Below are positions 22,813-32,932 of a stretch of DNA of 64,000 bases, piece by piece. Each line of letters opens with the position of its first letter. Positions within the stretch are counted from its first letter, which is position 1. This stretch comes from Hemileia vastatrix (lineage: Eukaryota; Basidiomycota; Pucciniomycetes; Pucciniales; Zaghouaniaceae). The position numbers were made by a program, and so were the translations under genes. Where the stretch lies: assembly GCA_030280995.1 (NCBI GenBank), contig JASXTE010000002.1, positions 8,324,183 to 8,388,182 on the forward strand, written 5' to 3'. The notes below the pieces were generated by a model. It searched no databases, was not told the origin of the DNA, and saw only the letters and a list, made by a program, of their open reading frames with translations.

Positions 22813-24072
22813 TTAAAAGGGTGAAGAGAAATGTTGAAGAGTAATTGGCATTATAATGGGGCGTATGCCGGTTGATTGAATGATTTGTGAATCAAGGGAG
22901 GGGAGTGCCAGTGGTGGTTCAGGATCCTCTTCTTCATAAAGATCATTCCACTCATCCTTTAAATCAGCTAGAATATTGTGGAGTATTACGCAAGTCAAGA
23001 TCCAATGATTTGCAGTTTTGATCTCCAATTGTTTTTGAAATTGGATTCTGAGCTCCCGAAGACTAGAAAATTGTCCTTTTAAAATACCTATAGCATGTTC
23101 AATTTGTACTCTTGATTGTGCAAGGTGATAATTAAAGGCAGTTTTGGGGTCATTTTCTGAAGTTGCACCACGGAAAGCAGGTATAATGTACTTTCCACTT
23201 TCATATGCTGAGTCTGCAAAGAGGTACTGAGATTCATCAAAGTATGAGTCAGGGGATTGAGAAATCCTCATTCTTTGGAAGACGGAAGAGTCATGACATG
23301 ATCCAGGGCAGCCACTGTGAAAAGCAATAAATTTTTTATTGACATCGCATACAAGTTGAACGGCAATAGAGTATCTAGAAAGAAGATAAAAAGTTAGATT
23401 GTGAAAGATGAGAACTTGGAGAAGATTTTGAAGAAACCTTTTTTTGCAATCAAAATAATGGTTGCCATCATGAGCAGGCTTTTGACTCAAAGGGATGGTT
23501 GTGCCATCAACAAAACCTATACAGCCAGGGAAACCTTCAGCTTGCATTACTTGAGAGGATTCAAGTCGCTGTTCTGGAGTTGGCCAAGCAAGAGTTTGAG
23601 ACTTGAGGGAAAGGATAGCAATCATACAGCACTTGGTGTATAATATCACGGTACCATATCCTATGTTAAAGAGATTATCCAAACGTCTTACGGCAGCACC
23701 ATTTCCATTTGAGCCAAAGCGACATAGAGCAACAGCAAGTTGGATGGCAGGATTACGCTGTTTGTTATGAGAATTGTTATGGAAGATAGGATGATCGGAG
23801 ATGAGTTGATAAAGTTTGAAGAAAGAATCAGGAGAAGTTCTAAAAAGTTGTGTGAAGTTTAAATGAGGAATGTTGAGAATGGAGGCCAGATCATATTGGG
23901 GATCATGATAAAGATTTGGCCCCCTGGTGATGATGTAATGCTTTTTGGAAAGAAAACACATATAAGCTAAAGCATCTTCCAAATCAGAGTCAGATTTATA
24001 GTAAAGAACTAAAAGAAAAGTGATAGCATTCATTGTTGAGTGAAGTAGCTTCCTAGTAGAGAGGTGTTTCAT
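22813..24072 (-). CDS. PIF/Harbinger DDE transposase
   Basis: Starting at ATG 24072, the frame is open to 22813. It contains the three catalytic acidic sites in order: GFVDGTTIPL, LFADSAYESGKY and QIEHAIGILKG. A 63-nt in-frame GT-AG intron (23437-23375) probably interrupts it. Removing it joins FDCKKR to YSIAVQLVCDVNKKF, as in related proteins, and leaves about 398 residues. An N-terminal helix-turn-helix-like part precedes the catalytic core. The enzyme would cut the transposon ends in the nucleus with the Myb-like partner. No stops or shifts are seen, so the element may have moved recently. Confidence 0.92.
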   Translation of the reverse strand: MKHLSTRKLLHSTMNAITFLLVLYYKSDSDLEDALAYMCFLSKKHYIITRGPNLYHDPQYDLASILNIPHLNFTQLFRTSPDSFFKLYQLISDHPIFHNNSHNKQRNPAIQLAVALCRFGSNGNGAAVRRLDNLFNIGYGTVILYTKCCMIAILSLKSQTLAWPTPEQRLESSQVMQAEGFPGCIGFVDGTTIPLSQKPAHDGNHYFDCKKRFLQNLLQVLIFHNLTFYLLSRYSIAVQLVCDVNKKFIAFHSGCPGSCHDSSVFQRMRISQSPDSYFDESQYLFADSAYESGKYIIPAFRGATSENDPKTAFNYHLAQSRVQIEHAIGILKGQFSSLRELRIQFQKQLEIKTANHWILTCVILHNILADLKDEWNDLYEEEDPEPPLALPSLDSQIIQSTGIRPIIMPITLQHFSSPF

Positions 24073-24334
24073 TGTTGCCGGTGGAAGGGTTAAGTGATGA
24101 GGGAAGTGGGAATTCACCGCCAAATGTGCAGTTGGGGTGTGTAGATAGAAAAAAAACTTAAGTGTTCGCCACCAAAATTAAGTAGCATAGAGTGAGGAAA
24201 TACTTAAGGATGGCATCAGCAATTATAAGTCATGTGACTTTCTTAAAAATCCATCATGGATGAGATGAGTTTGGGATCAGGAATTAGGAATGGAAATTGG
24301 GGTATAAGAGGCGGGATAATGCATTATCGTGGAT

Positions 24335-24370
24335 TTCTTATCCACTAGCCCTGGGGCTAGTGGATAAGAA
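24335..24370. repeat. 36-nt palindrome near the right Harbinger end
   Basis: TTCTTATCCACTAGCCC, then TG, then its perfect reverse complement. It lies about 80 bases inside the right TIR. It may be a subterminal binding or hairpin site. Confidence 0.85.
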
Positions 24371-24561
24371 TCTTCTGCAATTAATAATGTCTGATCCCGG
24401 GAAAAAAAATTCCTGATCCCTAATTGCGGATCCCTGAACATTGATACCCCCTAATGAGGGCATCCATAATAATTTGAATCCTGAATAAATTGAAGAAATA
24501 ACAATAAAAGAAAATTTCAGCCCAGCTTAGGTAGTTTATCCTCATTTCGGAGAAATTAAAT

Positions 24562-25761
24562 TTATGATATCCCCTGGAGATAATCTGTAATTTTGCCCCA
24601 AGGGCTTATCCACCAATTCCATAAAACCCAAAAATAAATTCCCAGAATTTGTCCTATAAAAGGACATAAAAAATGAACTACCTTTTTCCAAAATATGAGT
24701 GCATCCACTTTATGCACCCTATTGTCCAATGGCACTACACTCTCTATTAGTGCAGGAAAAACCATATCCTCCATAAAAATCTCTTCCTGAGATTGAAACA
24801 AATCCACCATACATATACCAGATTCATAAACCATATCCACATCTGAATTGCAGACAGTCTCTGCTTTTGAAGACAAAACCTGAGGTAAATATTCCTCTAA
24901 ATCAAATTCCAAATTATCCAAAATAAAATTATCCCCAACATCCAAATTTTCTTCATCAGTGACAATAATATCTTCATCTTCAGAAACCTCTTCTTTCCAA
25001 ACAGAAGAGTCAACAAAAATAATATCTTCAGGCTGGACAAAATCTTCAGGAATGGCTGAATCCAAGATTTCATCAGTAACTAGTTCTTTTACACCATCCT
25101 CTTCTATCTCTTGAGCGACCTCAGTGTCTTCTCCAGAGTCCAAATCAACAGAGTTATGAGTATCCAGATGTTCCAAAATAACCTTCTTTAGCACCTCCAT
25201 ACCAGGAATCCTAGTTTCTCCATCTGGAAGATCCTTCATTAAATTTGCTTTAATAAGCACCATCAAAACATCATTCTTAACCTTTTCCCCCATAGCATCC
25301 CAAAAAACATACTTTGATGCATTACCATGAAATAAAATTTCATACTCCAACAAATAATCCAGAACCACCTGAAATTCAACCATAAACTGATGATACTGAT
25401 GCAGAGATGTTACACCACCTTTTGATTCCCATTTCCTAGCTATATCCTTTAGATCCTCCAATGAATAAACTTTTGGCCACCTTTTTTCCATTTCCATCTT
25501 GAGCTTTCTCCAATCTTGATCTTTATAACCATCCATAGAAATAACCTCCTTTTCCACCTCTCTGTCCAAAATAAAGAACCTAATCTGCTTCACCATATCC
25601 AAATGTAAAGCACCATCAATCGCAGCTGCAGTTTCATACCTATGTAAAAATCCTTCTAAATCATCTCCAGAAAACTTGGGCCCAACCCAAGATACAATCC
25701 TTACTGATGCCCTAACAGGTACACCAGCAGCCAACACAGCAGTTCCACTAGTAGAAGACAT
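24562..25761 (-). CDS. Gag-like protein of element 1, without zinc knuckle or protease
   Basis: This is a 399-residue open frame from ATG 25761 (MSSTSG, the same start context as the element-2 Gag). Residues about 15-210 (VRIVSWVGPKFSGDDLEGFLHRYETAAAIDG...DLPDGETRIPGMEVLK) are homologous to the other Gag proteins here. The C-terminal half is very acidic (EDTEVAQEIEEDGVKEL, EVSEDEDIIVTDEE) and ends in a Trp-rich hydrophobic stretch. The CX2CX4HX4C knuckle and the DSG protease of elements 2-4 are absent. It is either a distinct Gag type or a chimeric, possibly non-autonomous copy. Confidence 0.75.
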   Translation of the reverse strand: MSSTSGTAVLAAGVPVRASVRIVSWVGPKFSGDDLEGFLHRYETAAAIDGALHLDMVKQIRFFILDREVEKEVISMDGYKDQDWRKLKMEMEKRWPKVYSLEDLKDIARKWESKGGVTSLHQYHQFMVEFQVVLDYLLEYEILFHGNASKYVFWDAMGEKVKNDVLMVLIKANLMKDLPDGETRIPGMEVLKKVILEHLDTHNSVDLDSGEDTEVAQEIEEDGVKELVTDEILDSAIPEDFVQPEDIIFVDSSVWKEEVSEDEDIIVTDEENLDVGDNFILDNLEFDLEEYLPQVLSSKAETVCNSDVDMVYESGICMVDLFQSQEEIFMEDMVFPALIESVVPLDNRVHKVDALIFWKKVVHFLCPFIGQILGIYFWVLWNWWISPWGKITDYLQGIS

Positions 25762-25918
25762 CCCAAAAAATAAGAAAAGCGTTAACAACCGTTAAAAGAA
25801 CAAGCCTCTTGCAGGCTAATAACAAAAATCGAATTAGAGTTCCAGAGAATAAACCTCTTGCAGGCTAAAAAGTCCTAGATCCAAGTAAGTCTTTAAAGAA
25901 AGCTAGAAAAATCAAAAC

Positions 25919-25934
25919 TCCACGTTGGGCGCCA
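25919..25934 (-). promoter_or_regulatory. Primer-binding site of element 1
   Basis: In sense orientation TGGCGCCCAACGTGG follows the 5' LTR after a two- or three-base gap. Elements 2 (63683-63699, CAACATGGGG) and 3 (from 45607, TGGCTCCCAACG) have the equivalent. TGG pairs with the CCA end of a tRNA primer; I cannot name the tRNA. Confidence 0.75.
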
Positions 25935-25936
25935 AC

Positions 25937-27046
25937 TATGGTAAGGTAAACTCTTACAGTTGCCTTGCTGTAAGCAGAATCCGGAGGAGATATGTGGATT
26001 TAGCTGAAAACCCTGTCCTTCCAATAAAAATAACAAAATGGGAATTCTAAATCACTAAGCTAACCCGTCTACTTGGATCTGATTGATAAAAATAATAAAA
26101 CTCTAAAATATTTAACGCTTATTGAGATTTAAATAAAAGTGGCTGTTGAGAAAAGAAATACTGATAACAACAATTAAGGTGTACCAGTGAAAGATCTGAA
26201 AAGATTGACTTTTATGTTTTTATAATAATTTGAATTTTTATGAGAAAGCAATAATCAAGTCCCCAGTGATGAAGACCTTTCTAAAGATACCCTGTATGAA
26301 GTGTGATTTAAATTGTTCAGTAGTATTTCTAAAATGTTATATATAAAATTAAAGTTATAAGGGTATTGCAAATCTATTTAATTTGTTGAGTAATAAAAAA
26401 TAAGACCGTGGTGGTTAATGATTAAGCTGTATGTTGTATCCCCCCCCCTCGATTTCGAGTTTGAGAGGCGCTTAAGTATTCCTAGTCACGTGCCTAAGTT
26501 TTCCCCTCCAGAGCTCTCCCAGAGTCAATCCGGAGCCCGTACGAAGTACGTACGGAGTCCAAACGGAGTCCATCCGGACTCAATTAGAACCTTTAAAACT
26601 ATAATAAAAAATCTAGAAAAATTACACATAATAGAGCCACTTCTCCTTTACATTCCAAACTAATTTTGGTAGTCTGCGCAGCTCTAATTACCCCGTGAAA
26701 ATTCATCAAAGTTAATTAATTTCTGAAAACGTAAATATTTCTATAAAACTTTAAAATTCATTTAAAAATATAAGAAAAATAGTAAAAATTCTGGGAAACT
26801 TTCCCAAGGTTCTTGAGTGACTCTACTTGATACTTATAAACTCTTCAGACTGTAAAAATAAGTTTTCTCCGTAAAATAAAATGTTTTCCTGTAGGCATTT
26901 GCTCTTGACCAATTTCTTCATATTTAAAACTCAAATAAATTAAATAAAACCCTTTTATATATAAAAAAAATAATAACGCCAATCTTGCATGCCTTAATAA
27001 CTCCATTTACGTATTTAGGTGCCATACTAAACTTTAGGCTACCACA
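25937..27046 (-). repeat. 5' LTR of element 1 (family A)
   Basis: This copy pairs with 10143-11262. The hairpin CTTACAG...CTGTAAG at about 25950-25975 is perfect here. The GGAGTCCGTA-type repeats (26525-26580) differ in number and sequence from the 3' copy, so the two LTRs have diverged since insertion. Confidence 0.9.
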
Positions 27047-27749
27047 GCGTGCCTGGACCACAACACTTCTACAACCAATATGACGAGTCAGATGACCATC
27101 AAGAGCCCAGCCCCAACTCCTACATCACCTCCTGACAACAACCAAGTCAAGGTTGGTTACCCCGCACCTACACCCAGTAGTGTTGCTTCTATCCCTAAAT
27201 CTATCTTTTCAGAGGAGAGTAAAGTAAGTCTTCTTCTCCTTCTTCTCCCTCTTCTGATCTATCACTAGCATTCTCTCTTTACTCACTTAGAATGTGCCAG
27301 ATACACCTTAAGCTGAAACACCTCCGCCTCCTAATGTTCCTTTATTCCTTCCAGCCTTGGAAGAAGATCCCATCTGGGATACTGAGCCAATTCCAGAGTG
27401 TACTCCTTGTATGCCAACTCCTGACTGGACTGCTTTGCAGCCAGTTAGCAACACCATCATCCTGGATGATTGGCTGACAAATATTTCTCCTAATGTCAAT
27501 GAGGAAAAGCCCACCATGGCTCAAAACTGGGAATTTGCAGAGCACATTGCCTGCGCACCATACAATGCAACCATGGGTCATATGAACAAAATGATAGCTG
27601 CCATTGAGGAATTTTTTGAGATAGTCCCAGATTATACTTGTGCTGATTATAATAAACGCAAACAGCTAATGACCACCTTGCAACAAAACATGCAAGAGGC
27701 TGTTGATGACTGGGCCTTCTGCATCCCAATCCTTGATTATGCAGAGTAG
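27047..27749 (+). pseudogene. Zinc-cluster gene zf1 of element 5, 3' part
   Basis: The coding frame resumes after the element-1 LTR. It gives a Ser/Pro-rich linker (SPAPTPTSPPDNNQVKVGYPAP), an intron 27224-27290 (GTAAGTC...CACTTAG), then NVPDTP with a TAA at about 27309. An open frame to 27749 follows. The C-terminal part (MIAAIEEFFEIVPDYTCADYNKRKQLMTTLQQNMQEAVDDW) resembles the helical tail of zf1 in elements 2 and 4 (compare KMLAYFQETPANNHEDLMKRRILMQ). The 5' part is at 9802-10142. It is broken by element 1 and at least one stop. Confidence 0.65.
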
Positions 27750-28209
27750 TGAAAAAAATCTTCCTTGTATATATTCCTTATAAATTGTACATAGACTTGT
27801 AAAAAAACACAATTAATTTTTCCTTCTGCTTGGCCCCAAGTTCCTTGTGAGAACCCAGCATCTGAAAGATGAGTTTCCCCCCAAAAAAAATCATCCTTTT
27901 TCAAAACTTGACAGCGCACCTTACTACTAAGTGCCTATGAAAGATGAAACAACAAACACAAAATAAAATTGAGATCAGTGCTACTCCCTATAGCAGAAAA
28001 TACATCCCCTGTGTCATATATGCATGCGTACTCTTGAAATCTTCAGATCTTCACAATATATGACTTTCCCTTGACCGCGACAGATTTGCCTTTCCTTGGG
28101 TCCCTCATTTTTTTTGATAAAAATCCTTCACATCTTTCTTAGAAACTATTCAGCGCTCAAGTCAGCTATTGCGCAACTGATTTCTCTTCTATGATGCAAT
28201 TATTAACCT
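27750..28209. other. Spacer between the two zf genes of element 5
   Basis: No coding frame is supported. It would contain the terminator of zf1 and the promoter of zf2. Confidence 0.4.
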
Positions 28210-29080
28210 ATGAATAGCCCATCTAATAACCTGGATTACCTTCATCCAAACATCATGACTCAATATTGCACAGTTCCCAGAGATCAAGAATTCTCATTTT
28301 GTAAACACCGCAATTTTCATTGTACATTTTCTAGACCTCAGGGGTATGCTTCCTTTATACCTGCCTGTGAAAACTGCTTTATATACCACAAAACTTGCAA
28401 CATCTCTCTAAACCAAAATACTCCTCAGCCTACTGGCTATATTTGCTTTCCACCTAGCTCTACCAGTAGCGCCCCCATAATTACAACCACTAGTCCCACT
28501 AGCGCCAATTCTTCTACCAATAATAACTTTCCTTATGAGTCACCATCGCTTTCTACTTTTTACAGGCTCCAAATATCTATCCAGCCTAGCACTGCCCTTC
28601 TTCCACTCCGAGCTCTAATGCTTCCATGGGCTCAGGCTCCGCTACAGCTGCTCCTGACGTGCTTACTGTTTCTTTGCCATCAGCGCACCAACAAAACTTA
28701 TTAGCAAGTAAGTACCTTTCATTATACTTACACTTTCATTACCCGCTGACTATTGTTCAGGCTTCAATGAATCCATCTCCCTGGGATGGGTTCCTATTTC
28801 TTTAACCTTCTTCCATTCCATGCAAATGTTTTCTAGGTTTCGCCTTATACATGACACTATGTCTCTATCCTATTATAATGCGCGAGCATTTTCTGATGCT
28901 GAACTTGAAGCTCGCTACACCCATATAGAAATGATAGGTCAACTAATGAAAAAAATCAGCTCATCAACTATTCTTGGATTCCCCCCAATCCTCATTGTTT
29001 CATCATGCCTGAAGACTGGAAAGGGTATCCTAATAGTTTTAGCAACAACACTGAATAATCCACTAATGCTTTCCATATAA
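28210..29080 (+). pseudogene. Zinc-cluster gene zf2 of element 5
   Basis: From ATG 28210 the frame reads ...EFSFCKHRNFHCTFSRPQGYASFIPACENCFIYHKTC. This is the CX2CX6C ... CX2CX6C pattern with the first Cys replaced by Phe (TTC). A Ser/Thr/Pro-rich part and an intron-like stretch (about 28707-28820) follow, then a frame 28820-29080 that could be the second exon. It is antisense to the element-5 pol. A nucleic-acid-binding role is inferred from the cluster only; the missing Cys and doubtful exon ends suggest decay. Confidence 0.55.
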
Positions 29081-29640
29081 GCCTTCTTCATCCATTATCT
29101 CTGTACATAGTCTTCCTCTTTCACTATGCCTCTAAACATCCTAGACACGGTGCAATTCTTCTACACCTTGTCTTCCATAATGCCTGTCTTTTAAATTTAG
29201 AGTGCCAAAATTTTCCCCCTCTACTTTCTTTAAAAGACTATAGACCCTAAAAGCATCTCAAATAAACTTAAAACATTATAAACTTTTACTGCCTTAATGC
29301 AATAAAAAATACACAATTTAAATAAGAATTGAAGTATAGAGCACTCCATCTATAAATTGTTATTTCACTCCTGGCTAGTTAACTCATTAGCTATACTTCC
29401 AGCGTCTTTTGCGTTTACATAGTATGCATCTACTTAACTCAAATTACCTATTTCATCATGTCCCCTTGAACGATGAAACTATAAGATTTCATTTTCCTCT
29501 ATGCCCTCATCTGAGTGCTTATGCCAGTTGCCTTATTCAGCCATAGTCCACCTAACTTCCAGTTAGCGCCCTCTATCTGTCACAACTGCGTAAAACCTCC
29601 TGTGAGTCCTCTTGGAAAAAATAAACCTTAACATAACTTG
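29081..29640. other. Element 5 region between zf2 and pol, no gene
   Basis: AT-rich, with no supported frame. The hairpin module of elements 1, 2 and 4 was not recognised here. Confidence 0.4.
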
Positions 29641-29646
29641 TTTGTT

Positions 29647-29750
29647 AGTTTAACCTCTTCCCAGAGGTAACATAAAAATCATAAAAGAACATTGATAGTT
29701 TAGCCTCTTCCCAGAGGTTAGTCTGGTAGTTTTCCCTCATTCTGGAGGTT
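29647..29750. repeat. Three hairpin-motif copies at the end of element-5 pol
   Basis: The copies read AGTTTAACCTC-TTCCCA-GAGG (twice, with small differences) and AGTTTTCCCTC-ATTCTG-GAGG. The loops differ from those of elements 1 and 2, but the CCTC/GAGG stem and the AGTTT block are kept. Confidence 0.8.
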
Positions 29751-29759
29751 ATCTTATAT

Positions 29760-31747
29760 CACTGGAATACCCCTTGGGCATAATCTTTTGATCTGATCTG
29801 CAGCCACACATTGCTTCCATTCAGTACCATCTGATTCCTCCAGTAAGTAAGACCCTCCAGTTATCTGCTTCCTTATCTATAAGGACCATTCTATCTGTCA
29901 GAAAACATCTTCCCCCATTGGCTTTCTAAACTTCTATTATAAACCAAAAGAAAATCTCCTGGGTTCAATGGCTTCCTCAATCTATGCATTAAACGCTCAT
30001 CCCAATATTTAACTGGCTTGTCCCGGATCTGCATCATTCAATCATATGCCTTCTCCACAAACTCGTCTTTCTTTTCAAGCTGAGCTACCCTTGCTAGAAT
30101 CAAATCTTCAGTTGAGCGCACTTGATCCCAGTCTTATCCTAGAAATGATCCAGCCTCTAGATCAATAGGTGATACTTCCCTTGGACAAAACATAAGTTCA
30201 TATGGTGAAAAACCTGTTGTCTTTTTAACTGAAATTCTTTCTGCAAACAAAACTAATGGAAAGTGGTTCTTCCACTTCGTCCCATTATTACCACATAATT
30301 TAACTAGCTCATCCTTTATAACTTGATGCCCTCTTTCCACCATCCCCTCTGATTCAGGATAATATGGTGTTGCAACTCATAACTTTGCACCAATAACTTT
30401 GACTACCTCTTGGAATTCTCCAGCAAATTCTGTGCCATCATCTATGGTCACCATCTTCATTACTCCATACCTACAAATACATTATTTCTTCAAGAATTCA
30501 GCTACATTACTAGCCTTAAGATTTACCAATGGCGCTGCTTTGACCTATCCTGATAGATCATCCCTGGCTACTACTAAGTATTTATAGCTTCCTTCTTTTA
30601 TATGAACTGCATCTAAACTGACTCTACCAAAAACAGTATCTTTGCCCGTTGCTCTACCCTTCTCTTTTGGCTTTCTGTAACTCCTAAACTGACATTCAGG
30701 ACAAGATTTAACCCAATCTCTTACTTCATTCTTCATATTGGGCCACCAGAATCTTTCCCTAACTCTGCAATACGTCTCATATTGACCTCTATGTCCTAAA
30801 TTCTCATGTAACTCCCTGAGTATCTTCTCCTTCCTTTCCCTAGTTTGAACAACTAACTGAGGAAAAAAAGCTTGATTCTTCCATAACTTCCCATCTTTAA
30901 TAAAATATTCTTTAGCGCGCTTCTCAATATTGCGCCAAACCTTTTTATCGCAAAAAGCTGGTTGACTACTACCTTTCAGATATAACCTTAACAACTCTAC
31001 TCCCTCATCAGTAGATGTGTTGTCTTCAGAATACTCCCCCCTTCTGGATAAGTACTACTATCTTGACTTCCCCTTGAATCATCTTCTTCATCTGACTCTT
31101 CCACTGCCTCACCTAGCGCACTCCTTGTTGCTACGTTAGCTTCAGAATTCCCTAAATCCAGTTGCAGACTACCTTTTCTACAAACATCCTTCACATAATC
31201 AACACCTAGTTTTATGTCTTTATGGACATTCCATGCTACTAGTTTATTGTCATTGCGGACAACCTTGCCTGCTAGTTTACTGTCATTGTGGATGACCTTG
31301 CTAAATCTTTCATAACAATAATCAATCCTGTTTAACCATCTCTTATCTTCTTCAAATTTTTTGGCTTCCGAGTCTTCTTCACACAACGGTCTTCCAGATA
31401 ATGAATCTGGCATAGTGAAAGACTTTCACAGCTTATGAACTAAATCAAATAAAACAAATTAATCTGTGCCCCCCACCTTGTCATAAACACATCTGGTAAA
31501 CTCGGGCTACTAATCATTTGCACCAACAATATCACATCAACCTGCAACTCAAAATGTTTCCCTGAAAGCATCCATTTTAGATTCTAAAGAATCTTCGCTA
31601 CTCCGCATAACTCCAGATTAGACTGAGAGTACCTAGACTCTACTCTAGGAAAAGTCATAGATTCATAAAGGACAGGTTTATCATTACCTTCCTCATCCTC
31701 CTGCATCAAAACTGTGCCCACTGTTGACACACTAGAGTCCACCGCTG
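29760..31747 (-). pseudogene. Pol fragment of Ty3 element 5 (RNase H end to integrase)
   Basis: In sense order: the RNase H start AVDSS at about 31740, KSFTMPDSLSGRP near 31413, then a linker with three hairpin-motif copies. The frame 30994-30545 (ENLGHRGQYETYCRVRERFWWPNMKNEVRDWVKSCPECQF, the HHCC zinc finger; SLDAVHIKEGSYKYLVVARDDLSG, first Asp) follows. Next is 30343-30134 (MVERGHQVIKDELVK, catalytic Glu) and a decayed C-terminus to about 29760. Many stops. Its upstream end is cut by the LTR of element 4 at 31748. Confidence 0.82.
31207..31296. repeat. Three hairpin-motif copies with TGTC/GACA stems in element-5 pol
   Basis: The copies are AGTTTTATGTC-TTTATG-GACAT, AGTTTATTGTC-ATTGCG-GACAA and AGTTTACTGTC-ATTGTG-GATG. 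The first two have perfect 5-bp stems and the third pairs with G-T wobble. They lie in the frame 31413-30997 and encode VHKDIKL, VRNDNKL and IHNDSKL, where other elements have LxxExKL. Confidence 0.88.
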
Positions 31748-32402
31748 TGGTCTTCCAACATTGCGGAGCCCTTTGTTGGTCTGTTTGGTGCTGTTTTGAT
31801 ATTTCTTAAATGGCATTGTTTAATAATTGGGTGTTTTTCTGGAATTATTAGATATATATTGAGACTACGGGGATGTGGGTATTACCATTGGATAGCCCCA
31901 GTTTTTCTCTATATTTTATGTTGCGATGACATTTTTCATATTCTAAGTATTTAAGGTATTATTTCTCATTTTTCATTTTAAAAGATAGCTGTTTAATTTT
32001 GTTTTTTGTGTTTTAGGGGAAAACCTTAAGTCTTAGGGTTAAGTGCTTAGTACCATTAGAATGGGCTAATTTTTATCCATGTTTCATGTCCCAATGTTGT
32101 TATAGCTTAATTATGTGTTTTAAAGGTTTTAGTAGTCATAGTTTATTTTTCTAAGTATTTTGGGTGTTTTTGGAGGTTTTTGGAGGTTTTTGGAGGTTTT
32201 TTTTGGCTTCAGGGCAGTCATGCTGCCTCAAGCGGACCGCCCGCCTCAGTGCTAGAAGGCTGGGAAGAATTTCTAGAGGGGTTTCATGCAATTTTGCGCT
32301 CAGAAACACCAAATTTGCTGGTGTGCATGGGCTCTTAGATAGTGGTCTGTGTGTATATAGTGAATAAGACAGTTTGGGGATACTTTAATTATCATACAAC
32401 CA
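31748..32402 (+). repeat. 5' LTR of element 4 (family B)
   Basis: Begins TGGTCTTCCAACATTG and ends ATCATACAACCA. It matches 43830-44492 over its full length with scattered changes. The repeated TTTGGAGGTTTT near 32165-32200 varies in number between the two copies. Confidence 0.9.
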
Positions 32403-32404
32403 TC

Positions 32405-32418
32405 TGGAGGCGATACCC
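32405..32418 (+). promoter_or_regulatory. Primer-binding site of element 4
   Basis: TGGAGGCGATACCC lies two bases after the 5' LTR. It differs from the family-A site, so the two LTR families seem to use different tRNA primers. Confidence 0.65.
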
Positions 32419-32932
32419 TTTTTACTTACTCAATTTTCACTGTTTTCTGGCCACAATTGACTGTGTTTGTTGCAAGGTTAGTTCTTCATTTAACTCAAGT
32501 TTGACAACTGTTTTCTCTGGTGTAGTCTTGCAAGCTATATCAAGTATTATTGCTTTCTCTAGTGTGGATTTGCAACCTACATCAAGTATTATTTCTTTCT
32601 CTGGTGTGGACATTGGTCTACATTTCAGTTCTTTGGTTTGGTAGTTGTTCTGGAGACAATTTTCTTGGCTGATCAGGCAGTAAAGTGTATTAGAAAAGGG
32701 GCTTTTAAACAACAAAAACCAATTTACTGTAGCAGGTAAATCTCACTATATTTTTCTAAAGGGACAGGGCATTTTCCCTCTGGTTTTTCTCCGACTCCCT
32801 TGGTCAAGGCATATAGCTAGTACTATATGATTGTCTACATTTCAGGTGCCTAACTTTTAGAAAGGACCTGCTAGTTCTTTGGAATCTCTGTTGTCTTTGG
32901 TTGGTCTCCTCTGGTGATTTTGGTCTGGAAGA

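Larger units (their letters stand above)
18481..24452. mobile_element. PIF/Harbinger transposon inserted in Ty3 element 1
   Basis: Terminal inverted repeats of 32 bp with three mismatches begin AGGGGGTATCAATGTT at each end (18481-18512 and 24421-24452). The flanks show a 3-bp duplication AAT (18478-18480 and 24453-24455). The unfilled site is present at 60920-60932 in element 2 (CCCAAAAAATGATGG), which proves the borders. The element carries a Myb/SANT-like gene (18832-20229, plus) and a DDE transposase gene (22813-24072, minus), the usual two-gene plan of this superfamily, with about 2.5 kb of repeats between them. Confidence 0.96.
10143..27046 (-). mobile_element. Ty3/gypsy element 1 (LTR family A), interrupted by a Harbinger transposon
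   Basis: Two LTRs of about 1.1 kb (10143-11262 and 25937-27046) enclose, in minus orientation, a primer-binding site, gag, [Harbinger insertion], Pol linker, reverse transcriptase, RNase H, integrase and a long hairpin-rich 3' region. A purine-rich tract GGAGGGAGGA precedes the 3' LTR in sense. It is inserted in the zf1 gene of element 5, since coding sequence of that gene resumes at 27047. A target duplication is not clear; GCGC/GCGT is the best match. Compared with element 2 it lacks both antisense zinc-cluster genes. Confidence 0.88.

Noticed and set aside
32342..32644. Frame 32342-32644 in the element-4 leader
   Set aside because: It begins inside the LTR and reads through the leader with repeated segments (TCAAGTATTATT). 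No homology to Gag or known accessory proteins is visible.
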